From contig JAPYXD010000608.1 of the NCBI GenBank assembly GCA_030998225.1, forward strand, positions 8,090,501 to 8,154,500: a stretch of DNA of 64,000 bases. Reading direction: 5' to 3'. The translations under genes were made by a program, and so were the position numbers. Source of the DNA: Diplolepis rosae (lineage: Eukaryota; Arthropoda; Insecta; Hymenoptera; Diplolepididae). The notes below the pieces were generated by a model. It had not been told where the DNA came from, searched no databases, and saw only the letters and a list, made by a program, of their open reading frames with translations. This document shows positions 33,170 to 43,261 of this stretch, one piece after another (the first letter of the stretch is position 1; every line of letters begins with the position of its first letter).

Positions 33170-35310
33170 CCCAGGTGCGAATTGACCGTCGGCCCACGGT
33201 TGGGCCAACCTTGTTAAAGTTGGTCTAACCTTGTTGGCCAGAGGTCGGGCCAACTAGTGAAATGATAACGCTATCCGTCCATTGGCGTGAACAGTTGGCC
33301 CGACGCTGCGTGCCGGAGATGGGCCGTCCTCGGTCAAAATATGCTTGCACCCATGTAGAAAATGAAATCAGGGCAGTATCAGGCCCTGATAAGGTACATT
33401 ATTTGATTACTACATTATTAGTACGTTATCGATACATTATTTTTAATCGCACGCTTGAATTAAAAATTTCATATTCGCTTTTGGATTCGAACCCTCTAAC
33501 CTACCTATATTATCTACATAACTAAACGCATTCCTAACGCCTAAAGCCTCTTGGCTATTCTTGCTTAACATATTCCGAATAAAATCTCGCTTATAAGCAA
33601 CTTCTGCATACACAGAGAAAAATAGCATCTGGTCATAATGACTAGGAATAATGTAGTTGGAAATAAAGAAGTGACTGTAACGAGGGAGACTTGTTGTCGC
33701 TACTTGACCCATGGCTACAGTAACATGATTTGTAGCCACGGTAGCCATATTCTGAATACCTGGTCGTGGCGACTAGTTAACATCGTTGAAATTGTCCTCA
33801 ACTCTTAAACCCAGCTATGTGAACTTGAAACATTGAGTTGTCATAGCTAGAATAACGTAGTCGCTATAACCAGTGGAGCAAACTTCACACTCGTTGAATT
33901 CGCTGTGTATTGTTTCGAGTAATGCATATTATTTTTCATAGCAACATATAGCAACTCTTTTGAGAATTTGATTTGAAGTGTCGAGCGGCTCGAAACTGTG
34001 ATTTTAAATCCTACTACTTTTAAAGTTTCAACCCGCTCTACAGATAACGACAAACAGATTTTGAAAACAGGTGCTATGAAAAATACAATGCTCCACGTAG
34101 TGATTTCATGCATTTGACTTTAGGAATTTGATTTAACATAACTTTATAGTTGACACTTACATATAGTGACTGTGACAACATTACATAGTCGCTGTGACTA
34201 CATTACTTAGTCACTGCGACCACTTTTAGTACCTACATTGGCTGTTCAACCATTGCTTGAATTCAGCCACAAAAAGTACAGTTAAGGACATTTTCAACTA
34301 CATATATCACGTCACTATGCCCAGGATTTTTTCTCAGTGTAGGCCGTATAAGATGGGTCTGTACCCTGTTAATGAGCAATGTTTTTGTTTCAGGTATTTT
34401 AATCAGTTATGGGTTTAAAATTTTTACACTTTCAATGACTGAATTAAATTTCTATATAACACAGTATTTTTGTATGAAACTTGGAAAAAACTTTTTTATC
34501 AAAAACATTATCTTATAAGAAGTTGTATACTTTAAAAGTATACATTCTTACAGTACTTTAGTAATAATTTACATAGTATACAACTTTTTACATTTTAATG
34601 TCAAGATTTTTTTTAAAAATAGGGCAATGTCCGCCCGGTTATAATCTAGTTGATAATATGCCGAAGATTGGTTCAACCATGGTCCAAAGATGGGCCGACC
34701 AAACTATCACGGTCATCTAAGGTAATTCGCCAAGGTTGGCCCGACAGTCGGTTCGAGTCTGGGCCATAGTTGAGCCGACGGTCGGGCACATCTTTGGTTG
34801 CCGATGTTGGCTGCCAAAGTTGGTAAAACCGAAACTACCACAGTTGGTCCAACTATGATCACCAAACCTTGGTTGCCAGAGTAGGGCCAACCGTGGCCCG
34901 ATGGTCCAACTCTGGCCGCCGACCGAAATTCGCACCTGGGAGGTTGGCCTGACTGGTCGGTTTGAGTCTGGGCCATAGTTGGACCGACGGTTGTTCATGC
35001 AGTGGTCACGGACTCTAGTTAATAATATACCAACGATTGGTTCAACCATGGCCCAGAGGTGGGCCGACTGAGTTGTCACGGTAATCTAAAGTAATTCGCC
35101 AAGGTTGGCCCGACAGGTCGGTTTGAGTCTGGGCCATAGTTGAGCCGACGGTCGGGCACATCTTTGGTTGCCGATGTTGGCTGCCAGAGTTGGTAAAACC
35201 GAAGATACCACAGTTGGCCCAACTATGGTCACCAAACCTTGGTCGCCAGAGTAGGGCCAACCATGGCCCGATGGTCCAACTCTGGCAGCCGACTGAAATT
35301 CGCACCTGGG
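33170..35310. mobile_element. Palindromic TA-flanked element inserted in gypsy RNase H
   Basis: The ends CCCAGGTGCGAATT and AATTCGCACCTGGG are perfect inverted copies flanked by TA (33168-33169 and 35311-35312). Removing it restores RNase H in frame (…DHKPL then VWFQNS). Both ends carry many GGTTGGGCCAAC-type motifs. The right end is duplicated with a period of about 369 bp (34733 and 35102). No transposase was found. A second MITE is nested at 33610-34340. Confidence 0.88.
33610..34340. mobile_element. MITE with ACACTGAGA-type termini (copy B), nested
   Basis: The ends ACACAGAGAAAAAT and ATTTTTTCTCAGTGT are near inverted copies and match the termini of the element at 12965-13530. The interior shows alternating AGTCGCTGTGACTAC and AGTCACTGCGACC motifs. 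It lacks the GGCCAAC motifs of the element around it. Confidence 0.5.
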
Positions 35311-35312
35311 TA

Positions 35313-36143
35313 GTATGGTTTCAAAATTCGAAAGACCCTTGCTCACGAGTAACCAGGTGGAAATTAATACTAGCAGAATACGATTTTGACGTTATATATA
35401 AGGCAGGTAAGACTAATGTAAATGCAGATGCTTTATCCAGAAATCCTATTGATTTAGAAAATATTGAAAATAATATTGAAATAAATTTAATCAAACAAAA
35501 AAATGCAAAATGCATATCTGATTTAAAATATCATGAAAAGGTACCAGAAACAAATCTTACGTGCTATGAAAAAATATATTATGATGTAATTGAAGGAAAT
35601 ATTGAAGAAAATAATTTTAAGGAATCTAAACAATTTATGAACAAGAAGAATATATCTAAAAATAAGAATAATCGAAGAAATTATGATGGATTAAAATATA
35701 AGGCCATTAAAGACGAAGATACTGATTATAGTTATTTAAGAGGAAACAAACAAATACTGACAAATGATGGAAATTTAAATAAGGATATAAGAAATAAAAA
35801 ATATAATGATGATATAAATTATAATGATATAAATTATGATGGTATAAATTATGAAGATATTGAAAAACAAAAAATTTGCGAACATTTTGGAGAAATCGAA
35901 CAATTATACGAAGAAACTTTGCTTAAAAATGTTAGACATACTAAACGCTATAACAATAATGATGATGTTGATGTAGAAAAAATTGATAAAAGTGAAACTG
36001 AAGAAATTAAAGAATTATTAAATGAGGAATATTTATTGAAAAATGACGATGACAATGATGAAAAATGTTGTATTGAATTAGATTTTAAGGATATGAACAA
36101 AGGAAAAATTTATGAAGATAATGAAAAAGCTATTGAACAATAG
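35313..36143 (+). CDS. gypsy pol: end of RNase H and acidic/lysine-rich spacer
   Basis: The frame resumes right after the inserted element with VWFQNSKDPCSRVTRWKLIL, then YDFDVIYKAGKTNVNADALS, the conserved end of gypsy RNase H. About 235 residues follow that are Asn/Asp/Lys/Glu-rich, with short repeats (DDINYNDINYDGINYEDI), and match no domain I know. TAG closes the frame at 36141-36143; the reading continues beyond it to about 36313. The usual linker before integrase is much shorter. Confidence 0.8.
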   Translation, partial: VWFQNSKDPCSRVTRWKLILAEYDFDVIYKAGKTNVNADALSRNPIDLENIENNIEINLIKQKNAKCISDLKYHEKVPETNLTCYEKIYYDVIEGNIEENNFKESKQFMNKKNISKNKNNRRNYDGLKYKAIKDEDTDYSYLRGNKQILTNDGNLNKDIRNKKYNDDINYNDINYDGINYEDIEKQKICEHFGEIEQLYEETLLKNVRHTKRYNNNDDVDVEKIDKSETEEIKELLNEEYLLKNDDDNDEKCCIELDFKDMNKGKIYEDNEKAIEQ

Positions 36144-36387
36144 AACGAAGAAGATTTATTTAACGTAATTAATAAAAGGTTGATTAATATAATAATGAAC
36201 AAAATGAAAAATGAGGGAAATGGAAATAAATTGATCAATGAACAAAATATTTCGGAAACATTTGTTTCACAATTTTTGAAATGTGTCATGGATTCTATTC
36301 CAATTTTATTATAAAATAAAAATAAATGTTATGCTATGCAAACAAGGAGCCAATTAAAAAATTTGACGAATATAAATATGGATAAAA

Positions 36388-36801
36388 ATGAAAAATAAAT
36401 TATTAGAAAATTATGAAGTAACAAATAAGGTACAAAAGAAGCGTGGAAGGCCACGAAAGATTATTCAAGAAGTAAAATTACAGAAATCAATTAAAAAAAG
36501 AGGTAGACCCAGTAAAGTTATGAATAAATTAACTGAAAATGATAAGAAAGGCAAATTTATGGAATCAGAAGACGAATCAGATTCTGATCCAGATTGTGAT
36601 GTTAAACAAAAACCAAAAATAAATAAGAAGAAGAAAAACTCTCCAAAAAATGAAAATGAAGAATTAATAGAAGAAAGTTATTCAGAATCAAATTCTGACT
36701 TATCAAGCGAAGACGAAAAAGAAGAAGAAATCCAGGAAAATTTTCAAAATGTAGAATACGAAAACTGTAAACGAACAACCGGACATACTAGAAATAGATA
36801 A
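36388..36801 (+). CDS. gypsy spacer ORF with two AT-hook motifs
   Basis: 137 codons. KKRGRPRK (residues 17-24) and KKRGRPSK (36-43) are two AT-hooks, which bind the minor groove of AT-rich DNA. The rest alternates acidic Ser/Asp/Glu stretches (ESEDESDSDPD) with lysine clusters. It lies between RNase H and integrase and is joined to each by a one-base frameshift (about 36385 and 36775). It was therefore probably part of one long pol frame rather than a separate gene. An inferred role is tethering to chromatin; this is not shown. Confidence 0.65.
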   Translation: MKNKLLENYEVTNKVQKKRGRPRKIIQEVKLQKSIKKRGRPSKVMNKLTENDKKGKFMESEDESDSDPDCDVKQKPKINKKKKNSPKNENEELIEESYSESNSDLSSEDEKEEEIQENFQNVEYENCKRTTGHTRNR

Positions 36802-37173
36802 TTCTAAAAACTCTGATGAATACGATCTCACAGCAGAAAGGCTACCCCCAGAGCCACCCCCTGATCAACCTTCAACATCCGGATTGCTGAAGACACAGAA
36901 AAATATAATTGAATGCTGCGACGAATTGACGATGAGAAAAGATAATTATGCGTATTTTGTAAGCAATAAAGGAAAACCCCGTGATTTACAAAAAGGAATA
37001 GTCCAAAAATTACGAAAAGGAAATCAATACCATTTTATACTTCCAATCGAAGATGACTTTAAAGCAAGTCTAGGAGAAACAACTAAAGATATCAAATTAG
37101 CAATTCATTCTCTCCATTCCATGGTAGAAGAATTAAACATTAAATCATTAAGTATTGCAAAATCACCACATAC
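36802..37173 (+). pseudogene. gypsy pol linker region before integrase
   Basis: In the frame of 36884, about 130 residues are open up to the mariner insertion: DNYAYFVSNKGKPRDLQKGI, then LAIHSLHSMVEELNIKSLSI. This pattern occurs in the RNase H-integrase linker of related insect gypsy elements. The frame reappears after the mariner at 38466, unchanged, because the insert plus the duplicated TA is a multiple of three. Confidence 0.65.
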
Positions 37174-37175
37174 TA

Positions 37176-38463
37176 GGTTGTTCAAAAAGTTTTGAAAGCG
37201 GAAATGAAAATACGTTTTTTTTTTGGTGAAATCACTTTTATTGCTCAGTATAATCTCCCATAAGATCAATACATTTGGTCCAACGGTCTTCCAACTTGTG
37301 TATCCCATCATGGAAGTGAATTTCAGCAAGGCCTGCAAAATACTCCTCTACGACGGCTATAACCTCTTCGTTTGATGAAAAATGCTTCCCACGAAGGAAT
37401 TTCTTGAGGTGTGGAAACAGCCAGAAGTCAGAGGGAGCTAAATCAGGCGAATAAGGTGGATGCTGCAACAATTCGTACTTTAATTCGGTTATTTTAGTGA
37501 TGGTTTTTTGAGCTGTGTGAGCGGGTGCATTGTCTTAATGACAAAGGATTTTTTTCTTCTGCAAACCGGGTCTTTTTTAACGAATTTTTGCATCCAATTG
37601 ATCCAAAAGGTTACAATAATATTCAGAATTTATTGTTTTGCTAGTTTGGAGATAATCCGCCAACAAAATCCCTTTTGCATCCCAAAAAACTGATGCTAAC
37701 ACCTTCTTCGCCGATTTCTGGACACGAACTCGCTTCGGTGCCGAAGTGCCTGGTTCACACCACTCCTTAGCCTCTTGTTTTGATTCAGGATCATGATGGA
37801 AGACCCAAGTCTCATCCATAGTGATGAATCGACGCAAAAAATCCTTTTTATCCTTTCGAAAACGCTCCAAATGTTGCTCAGAAAGTCGCATTCGAACGTG
37901 TTTTTGTTCCATTGTGAGCGAATGTGGCACCCATTGTGCACAGAGCTTTCTGAAACCCAAAACTTCACGTAAAATATGACTCACACTACCTAATGAGATG
38001 TCTAGGGCCTCTGCTAAATCTCTCTCGGTCAATCGACGATCTTCCAAAACCATATCCTGTACTTTTGCTATGAATGCTGGTTTTGATGCACTTTTTGGAC
38101 GTCCTGAGCGTGGATCGTCTTCAACGCTTTTTCGAGCACATCTAAACTCTAAAACCCGTCGATGCACAGTTGGAAATGAAGGAGCAGCTTCTTTTAACAC
38201 TTTCACCATTTTTGTATGAATTTCCGTTGCTGATAAACCTTCAAAAACAAAGAATTTTATCACTGCACGATATTCGGTTTTTTCCATTGTACAAAAATAC
38301 ACTGACACGTCAACTTCAAATGGCTTGTAAATAAACAATGAATTGACAGAGTGGAATGACACTTTGGGTATGTTCATATGAATGATGAAATCTTAAAATG
38401 GCGTATAAATTTTGGTTCTTCTACTGCTCTATAGATGTCGCTTTCAAAACTTTTTGAACAACC
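37176..38463. mobile_element. Nearly complete mariner inserted in gypsy pol
   Basis: Perfect 25-bp TIRs (GGTTGTTCAAAAAG...) are flanked by TA (37174-37175, 38464-38465). The element is 1288 bp, full length for mariner, and carries a transposase on the minus strand. Confidence 0.95.
37238..38287 (-). pseudogene. mariner transposase with two nonsense codons
   Basis: One frame of 349 codons runs from the ATG at 38287 (MEKTEYRAVIKFFVFEGLSA) to a stop at 37238. It shows an N-terminal helix-turn-helix (SATEIHTKMVKVL), the linker WVPHSL, the first catalytic Asp in ITMDETWVFHH, the second in DNAPAH and the third in PPYSPDLAPSDFW (D,D34D). Two TAA codons, at about residues 237 and 252, are the only lesions seen. 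One replaces the Gln of the HQDNAP motif. An upstream in-frame extension to 38377 is unlikely to be coding. This is the best-preserved transposase in the window and probably a recent insertion. Confidence 0.93.
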
Positions 38464-38465
38464 TA

Positions 38466-39652
38466 GTATCAACAATGTTTTGTAGGAAGAAATTTTGGCT
38501 ACATTAAAAATAGCATTTTTGGATTCTACAATTAAAATAATAACCTGTAATGGAATCACACAATATCCTACAAAAGAGCAAAGAAATCAATTAATCGAAG
38601 AAGCTCATTCATCTGCTATAGGAGGACATAAAGGAGTAACAAAAACTTATAATAGAATCAGACAAAGATATTATTGGGAAAATATGAAATTGGATATACA
38701 AAAATACATACAACTTTGTTTACAATGCCAACTTAAAAAACTTGTTAGAGTGAACACAAAAAACCCTATGATAATCACTGATACCCTAGGAACAGCATTT
38801 GATAAAATTTCAATGGGTATTGTTGGAAAGTTACCAACAACTTCATCACAAAATCAATATATACTTACTATTTAAAATAATTTTACTAAATACTCTTTAG
38901 CAATCCCACTCCCAAATCATCAAGCTGGAACAATAGCAGATACTTTTGTTAAGAAATTTATTTGCATATATGGCCCGCCAAAAGCGGTTTTAACAGATCA
39001 AGAAGCAGATTTTCTAAGAAATTTAATGAAAAAAATGTCAAAACGATTTCGAATACGTCAATTTAAGACTACCGCTTACCACCCTCAATCAAATGGATCC
39101 TTGGAAAGATCCCATCACGTTCTTAAAGAATATCTTAAACAGTTTATCGAAAATAATGCAGAATGGGATGACTGGATTGAATTAGCAATGTTTTCATATA
39201 ACACGAGTGTACACGAAGGAACGAAATGCACACCTTACGAATTAGTCTTTGGGAAATTAGCACGTTTACCATCAAGCGATCCTTTACCAGAACATGAAAA
39301 AATGGAAACTTACGATATGTACATGACAAAATTAATTACAAAATTACATGAAATGCGTGGAATATCAAGACAAATTTTAATAGCAGCTAAAGAAAAATCA
39401 AAAGAATATTACGACAGAAAAATTAATCCACAAAATTTTAAAATCGGAGATAGTGTATTTTTACTGGAAGGTGGAGAACTAAAGAAGTTCGAAAATCAAT
39501 ATTCAGGACCATACGAAGTACTTGAAATATTAGGCAAAGGAAACATAAAAATTTCAGTTAAAAATAAACCTAAAATCGTAAATATTAATAGACTCAGACT
39601 TTCATACATAACCCCACCAACAACCAATCAGATTAAAAAGAATGAAAATTAA
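38466..39652 (+). pseudogene. gypsy integrase with a nonsense codon and a lost catalytic Asp
   Basis: The zinc-binding HHCC domain is clear: EEAHSSAIGGHKGVTKTYNR, then CLQCQLKK. In the core the expected first catalytic Asp is replaced: FDKISMGIVGKL where the family has Asp at the Gly. TAA at 38873-38875 stands where related elements have a coding residue, and the frame continues. The second Asp (AVLTDQEADF) and the Glu (NGSLERSH) are present. The C-terminal SH3-like part (FKIGDSVFLLEGGELKKFEN, YSGPYEVLEI) runs to 39652. Two independent lesions make it inactive. Confidence 0.9.
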
Positions 39653-39674
39653 ATAAAAATAATTGCAGATCACA

Positions 39675-40178
39675 ATGGAACCAAAATATCGCCAACGCAT
39701 TGATTTATTATGCAATTTAATCGTTCGTCAAGTTGATATAAAAGCATTATGGCCATATTTATTTATGAAAGGAATATTAAATTTTAACGACTACAATGTA
39801 CCAAATTGGTCTCGAGATACAACAAATCCAGAAATGATGACATAATTTTCTTATAAGTTTCTAACTTACAGGGATTTTAATGTTGACAAAAGAATAATTT
39901 TCGCATCATATTGTAGAGCAAGAAATCAAAAAGTAATAGCTACAGGAAATATAGCAATAATAAGTAAAAATGAAGCAGCATTCAAACAAATAAAAACATT
40001 CCAAGAACTTTATGAGCTTTGTTATAAAATCATGGAGATTTATAAACACAAGGAACTTTTACGTCCAAAAATGATAACTTTATACAAAATATGTTATAAT
40101 TCAAACAATATCTCAAACAATTGTTCAAAGAAACCAAAAACTACAATTTGCAGAAATTGTTTTAACTTTTTCTCATAA
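39675..40178 (+). pseudogene. gypsy 3' accessory ORF of unknown function, one stop
   Basis: From the ATG at 39675, 167 residues are open except for TAA at 39843-39845. It begins MEPKYRQRIDLLCNLIVRQV 23 bp after the integrase stop. The first ~50 residues are predicted helices with a spacing (D-I-K-A-L-W-P-Y-L-F-M-K-G-I-L) that recalls death-fold CARD domains. The second part has SYCRARNQKVIATGNIAI and FKQIKTFQELYELCYKIMEI. It shows no signal peptide or membrane segment, so it is not an env gene. The CARD resemblance is only a visual impression. Confidence 0.55.
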
Positions 40179-40489
40179 AAAATTTTACCTGTAAATCTTT
40201 TCTCTTCTAAGAAATAACTCTTCTTTCAGGTCAAATACTAATACCATCTTTTTTTCTTGTTTTAGGACATAGCCATCCGAGAAGCATTATATATGAAAGA
40301 TACTTTATTCTTTTCGTAATTAAAGTTCGTAATTAAATGTCTAAATTTTTGCACAATGAGTCAGTTTTTACAATTATCATATAGAAACTATTTTGATCAT
40401 TTTACCAGCTCAAACCAATTTAATGATATTAAAGATGATGTAAATTAGTCATTTTCTCAAATTCACTAAGTTTCTTTTTCAGTTTAAGT
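40179..40489. other. Region after the gypsy ORFs; no LTR recognised
   Basis: A 3' LTR is expected here. I could not find any block shared with the 26.7-28.2 kb region, and the repeat copy at 40490-41653 follows at once. The LTR is either diverged, deleted or displaced. Confidence 0.4.
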
Positions 40490-41653
40490 GAAACAGGAAA
40501 TTCAATTTACTTAAGGCTCTATCGGCCTTAAGGAACACATTCTCATCATGACACTCGAGCTTCGCGCTCGATTTTCTGTATGCATTTTTGTAACTTTTTA
40601 ATAAATTACATGATTATTGATAAATTTATTTTCTTCCAAATATCTCAAAAAGGAAAAACAATCGTAGACTTTATTTAAGGAAACGATTTTGCAGAACAAC
40701 GCTTATTTCGTATCTCACATATTTTGGTGAAAAAAATCGAATTTTTTCAATATTAAAAATCAAAAAATTAAAATATACATCCTGTCGAGAAATTTCTCGA
40801 TAAGAATGTGTAGACCTTATTTATCCAAACAATTTTTCATCTAAAAGTTTTTTTTGTATCTGACATATTTTGTCTAAAAAATGGAATTTTTGAATTTTAA
40901 TCGTATTTTTTGGAATAGAAACGAAAAATATATCTTTTATCAGAAACTGTGTGAGACAAAATTTGTAGATCTATTTGAAACGAACAACTTTGTATTTTTA
41001 AGTTTTTTTCGTATTTCACATATTATTGTTGAAAAATTGAATTTTGGATTTTCAATGGTTTTTTTTAAATTAATAAGAAAAATATGCATCTTATGAAAAA
41101 ATGTTACAATTCAAATTTGTAGGTCTTCATGTAAAAAATAATATTGTATCATAACGTTTTTTCGTATCTCGTATAATTTAGCTTGAAAATGGAATTTTGA
41201 TATTGACTTTTTTCGAATTTGAACATGCTGTAACATTTCTAATTTTGATTTAATCAAAAAATGTTATCATGATTTTTTAGAGATTTATGAGCACTATCAA
41301 AAACCAGTATTGAAATTTTTTATTTTTTCAAAAAATTATTTTCAAAAACACAAAAGTAGTGCTCAGTCCCTCAATTTTGATTGGATGTGGCTGGTTAACG
41401 AACTTGTCCTTACTTTTTCGGCTCCGATAAAGTGTACCAAAGCTCAATTCAATCTGATAATTCTGTCGAGAGTTATGCCGCACACGACCTACAGACAGAC
41501 AGTCAGACAGACAGACAGATGGACAGACAGACAGACACTTTCGTAAAAACCCTTTTTTCTGACTCAGGGGTCTCAAAACGTAAAGATTTGATGAAAATTT
41601 CGAAAGTCATTTTTCACATAAAACCGATACCTTCTCATCCATGATGAGAATGT
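40490..41653. repeat. Copy 5 (reverse orientation) of the CTCATCAT / 155-bp-unit repeat family
   Basis: Read on the minus strand it starts at 41653 with ACATTCTCATCATGG. It passes a (GTCT)n stretch (about 41540-41490) and the tandem units, and ends with ATGATGAGAATGTG (40540-40555) and the CTTAAGGC hairpin. GAGCTTCGCGCTCG near 40560 is the same palindrome family as in the other copies. Confidence 0.7.
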
Positions 41654-41659
41654 AAAAAG

Positions 41660-42179
41660 AGTAAAACGCCATCGATGAAGAAATACTAATAATAAACACA
41701 AACAAAATGAAAATGACTAATTCTTCTTCTCCTCTCTTTATAATATAATTATTCTTCACGTTTTTGAAAAATTTATGAATGCTTTCCATTATGAAATTCT
41801 CTCGTGTACTATGATAATTATCGATACCGAAAATTTTCCTAAAATTTTCTTAAGATAATATATTCCCTTCTGCTATGGAAGCGAACATGTTCTATATTTA
41901 TAGAAAAATACTATTTAAATCTTCATTGAATTTAAAGTTTTTCGTTAAAGTAAATCTTATCCATGATATTCTAAAGCAGAAGGTTCTCTAAAATAAAATA
42001 CCAAGTATCTGTTTCATAATTTGAATATAAAGAACAAGAAATGTTATTAACCACTTTAGACGAAGTTAAAATGATATACAAAGTAAGCTTGGAATACGAT
42101 TTTAAAGGTTTAAATGTTAATATTATTCAATATGTAAATTTTTTAATAATATACCAATATTTATGGCTATATGTACTAT
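41660..42179. other. Unassigned DNA
   Basis: AT-rich; nothing recognised. Confidence 0.4.
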
Positions 42180-43165
42180 TGAAAGATTGAAAGGAAAAGA
42201 GGCCAGCTCAGACACGTGCCAAGGTCAGGCCAATATCAGAAGAATATTGGCAGGGCAAAATTAAACATAGTCAGTATCGACAAAAAATATAAAACCCATT
42301 AATCACCACCTAGAAGTTCCATGTCAGTATCGATCAAAAGGTAGCTAGTATCGACCGAAAATTAGCACATAAAAGTACCTGCGAATCTGCGAATCTTCAG
42401 TTGCCGCCGGGAAATCTGCAGAAACGGAACCCCTCTAAAAAGTACAGAGTTGCCACCGGTCTATCTTCAACGCTGGGACTCTGCTCAGAAATTTAGTATC
42501 AGAGTTCCCCTCGACCATCTAAAAATTGAGAACTCTCGAAGTTACCCCGGTCAACTCAGTCCATCTTTTGTCGGTATCTTCCTCGTCAATTTAACATTAC
42601 ATAGAAATTCAATTTAGTGGAACATTGTTCGTGAGTTAAAAAATGGATCCTGTGAACGGTTCATATATTGAAGTGTCTACGATTTGATTACACCGAGGCC
42701 CCACATCGTATATATTGACAGGTGCATCTTCAACTCACCCTTCGGGATCGTCACTAGTCCAGCCCGAAATAGATTTGTGGATTTAAGGCCCACCTGTCAC
42801 AGTTTCCCTATTTGGATTTTGGTCTACCTGTCAGAATTTCAACGCATCGTAAAGTGAATTAGAAGGTGTGTACCCCTTCCGGTTTATCAGTGGTTCCAGC
42901 CTGGATTCGAGTAAGTCCAATTTTAATATATGACCCCAGGAGGAAATTTTAATAACTTTCTATCTCTCTCTCTATGTCTCTCTCTCAGTTTGTACCCATC
43001 AAAATAAAGGTTAATAATTGTAAATTCAGAAAGTTTCGAGTTTCATTTTAGTTAGCTACCCTTATCCCAGTTTCGGTTTAGAAATCCTCTGGATTTCTTT
43101 ACCGATCTAAAACTAGGGAAAAATAAAATATATTATTAAAGGAAGGTAAGTGTCAGGACGTCACA
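42180..43165 (+). repeat. LTR-like segment with promoter and primer-site features
   Basis: A GC-richer block with a TATA-like CACATAAAAG near 42368 and a CT-rich run near 42960. AATAAAGG near 43003 is a polyadenylation signal, and TTGGTCCCACAATTTT just downstream of the block could be a tRNA primer site. No coding sequence for a matching retroelement follows, so it may be a solo LTR or a 5' LTR cut off by the Polinton relic. Confidence 0.35.
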
Positions 43166-43261
43166 GTTGGTCCCACAATTTTGACCGGTGGTGTAGCTTC
43201 TACCTATTTTCGATTACAAGCGATACCCATCACATTGATGTTATATGTAATCGAATCATTA

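Noticed and set aside
33262..33525. Plus-strand 87-codon frame near the left end of the TA-flanked element
   Set aside because: It crosses terminal-repeat DNA, has no motif, and no transposase features.
34733..35310. CRISPR-like regular repeats
   Set aside because: The units are long, diverged and part of a TA-flanked transposon terminus; spacer-repeat structure is absent and the host is a eukaryote.
38288..38377. 30-residue N-terminal extension of the mariner transposase
   Set aside because: The family starts at the MEKTEY Met; the extension runs into the 5' untranslated part of the element.
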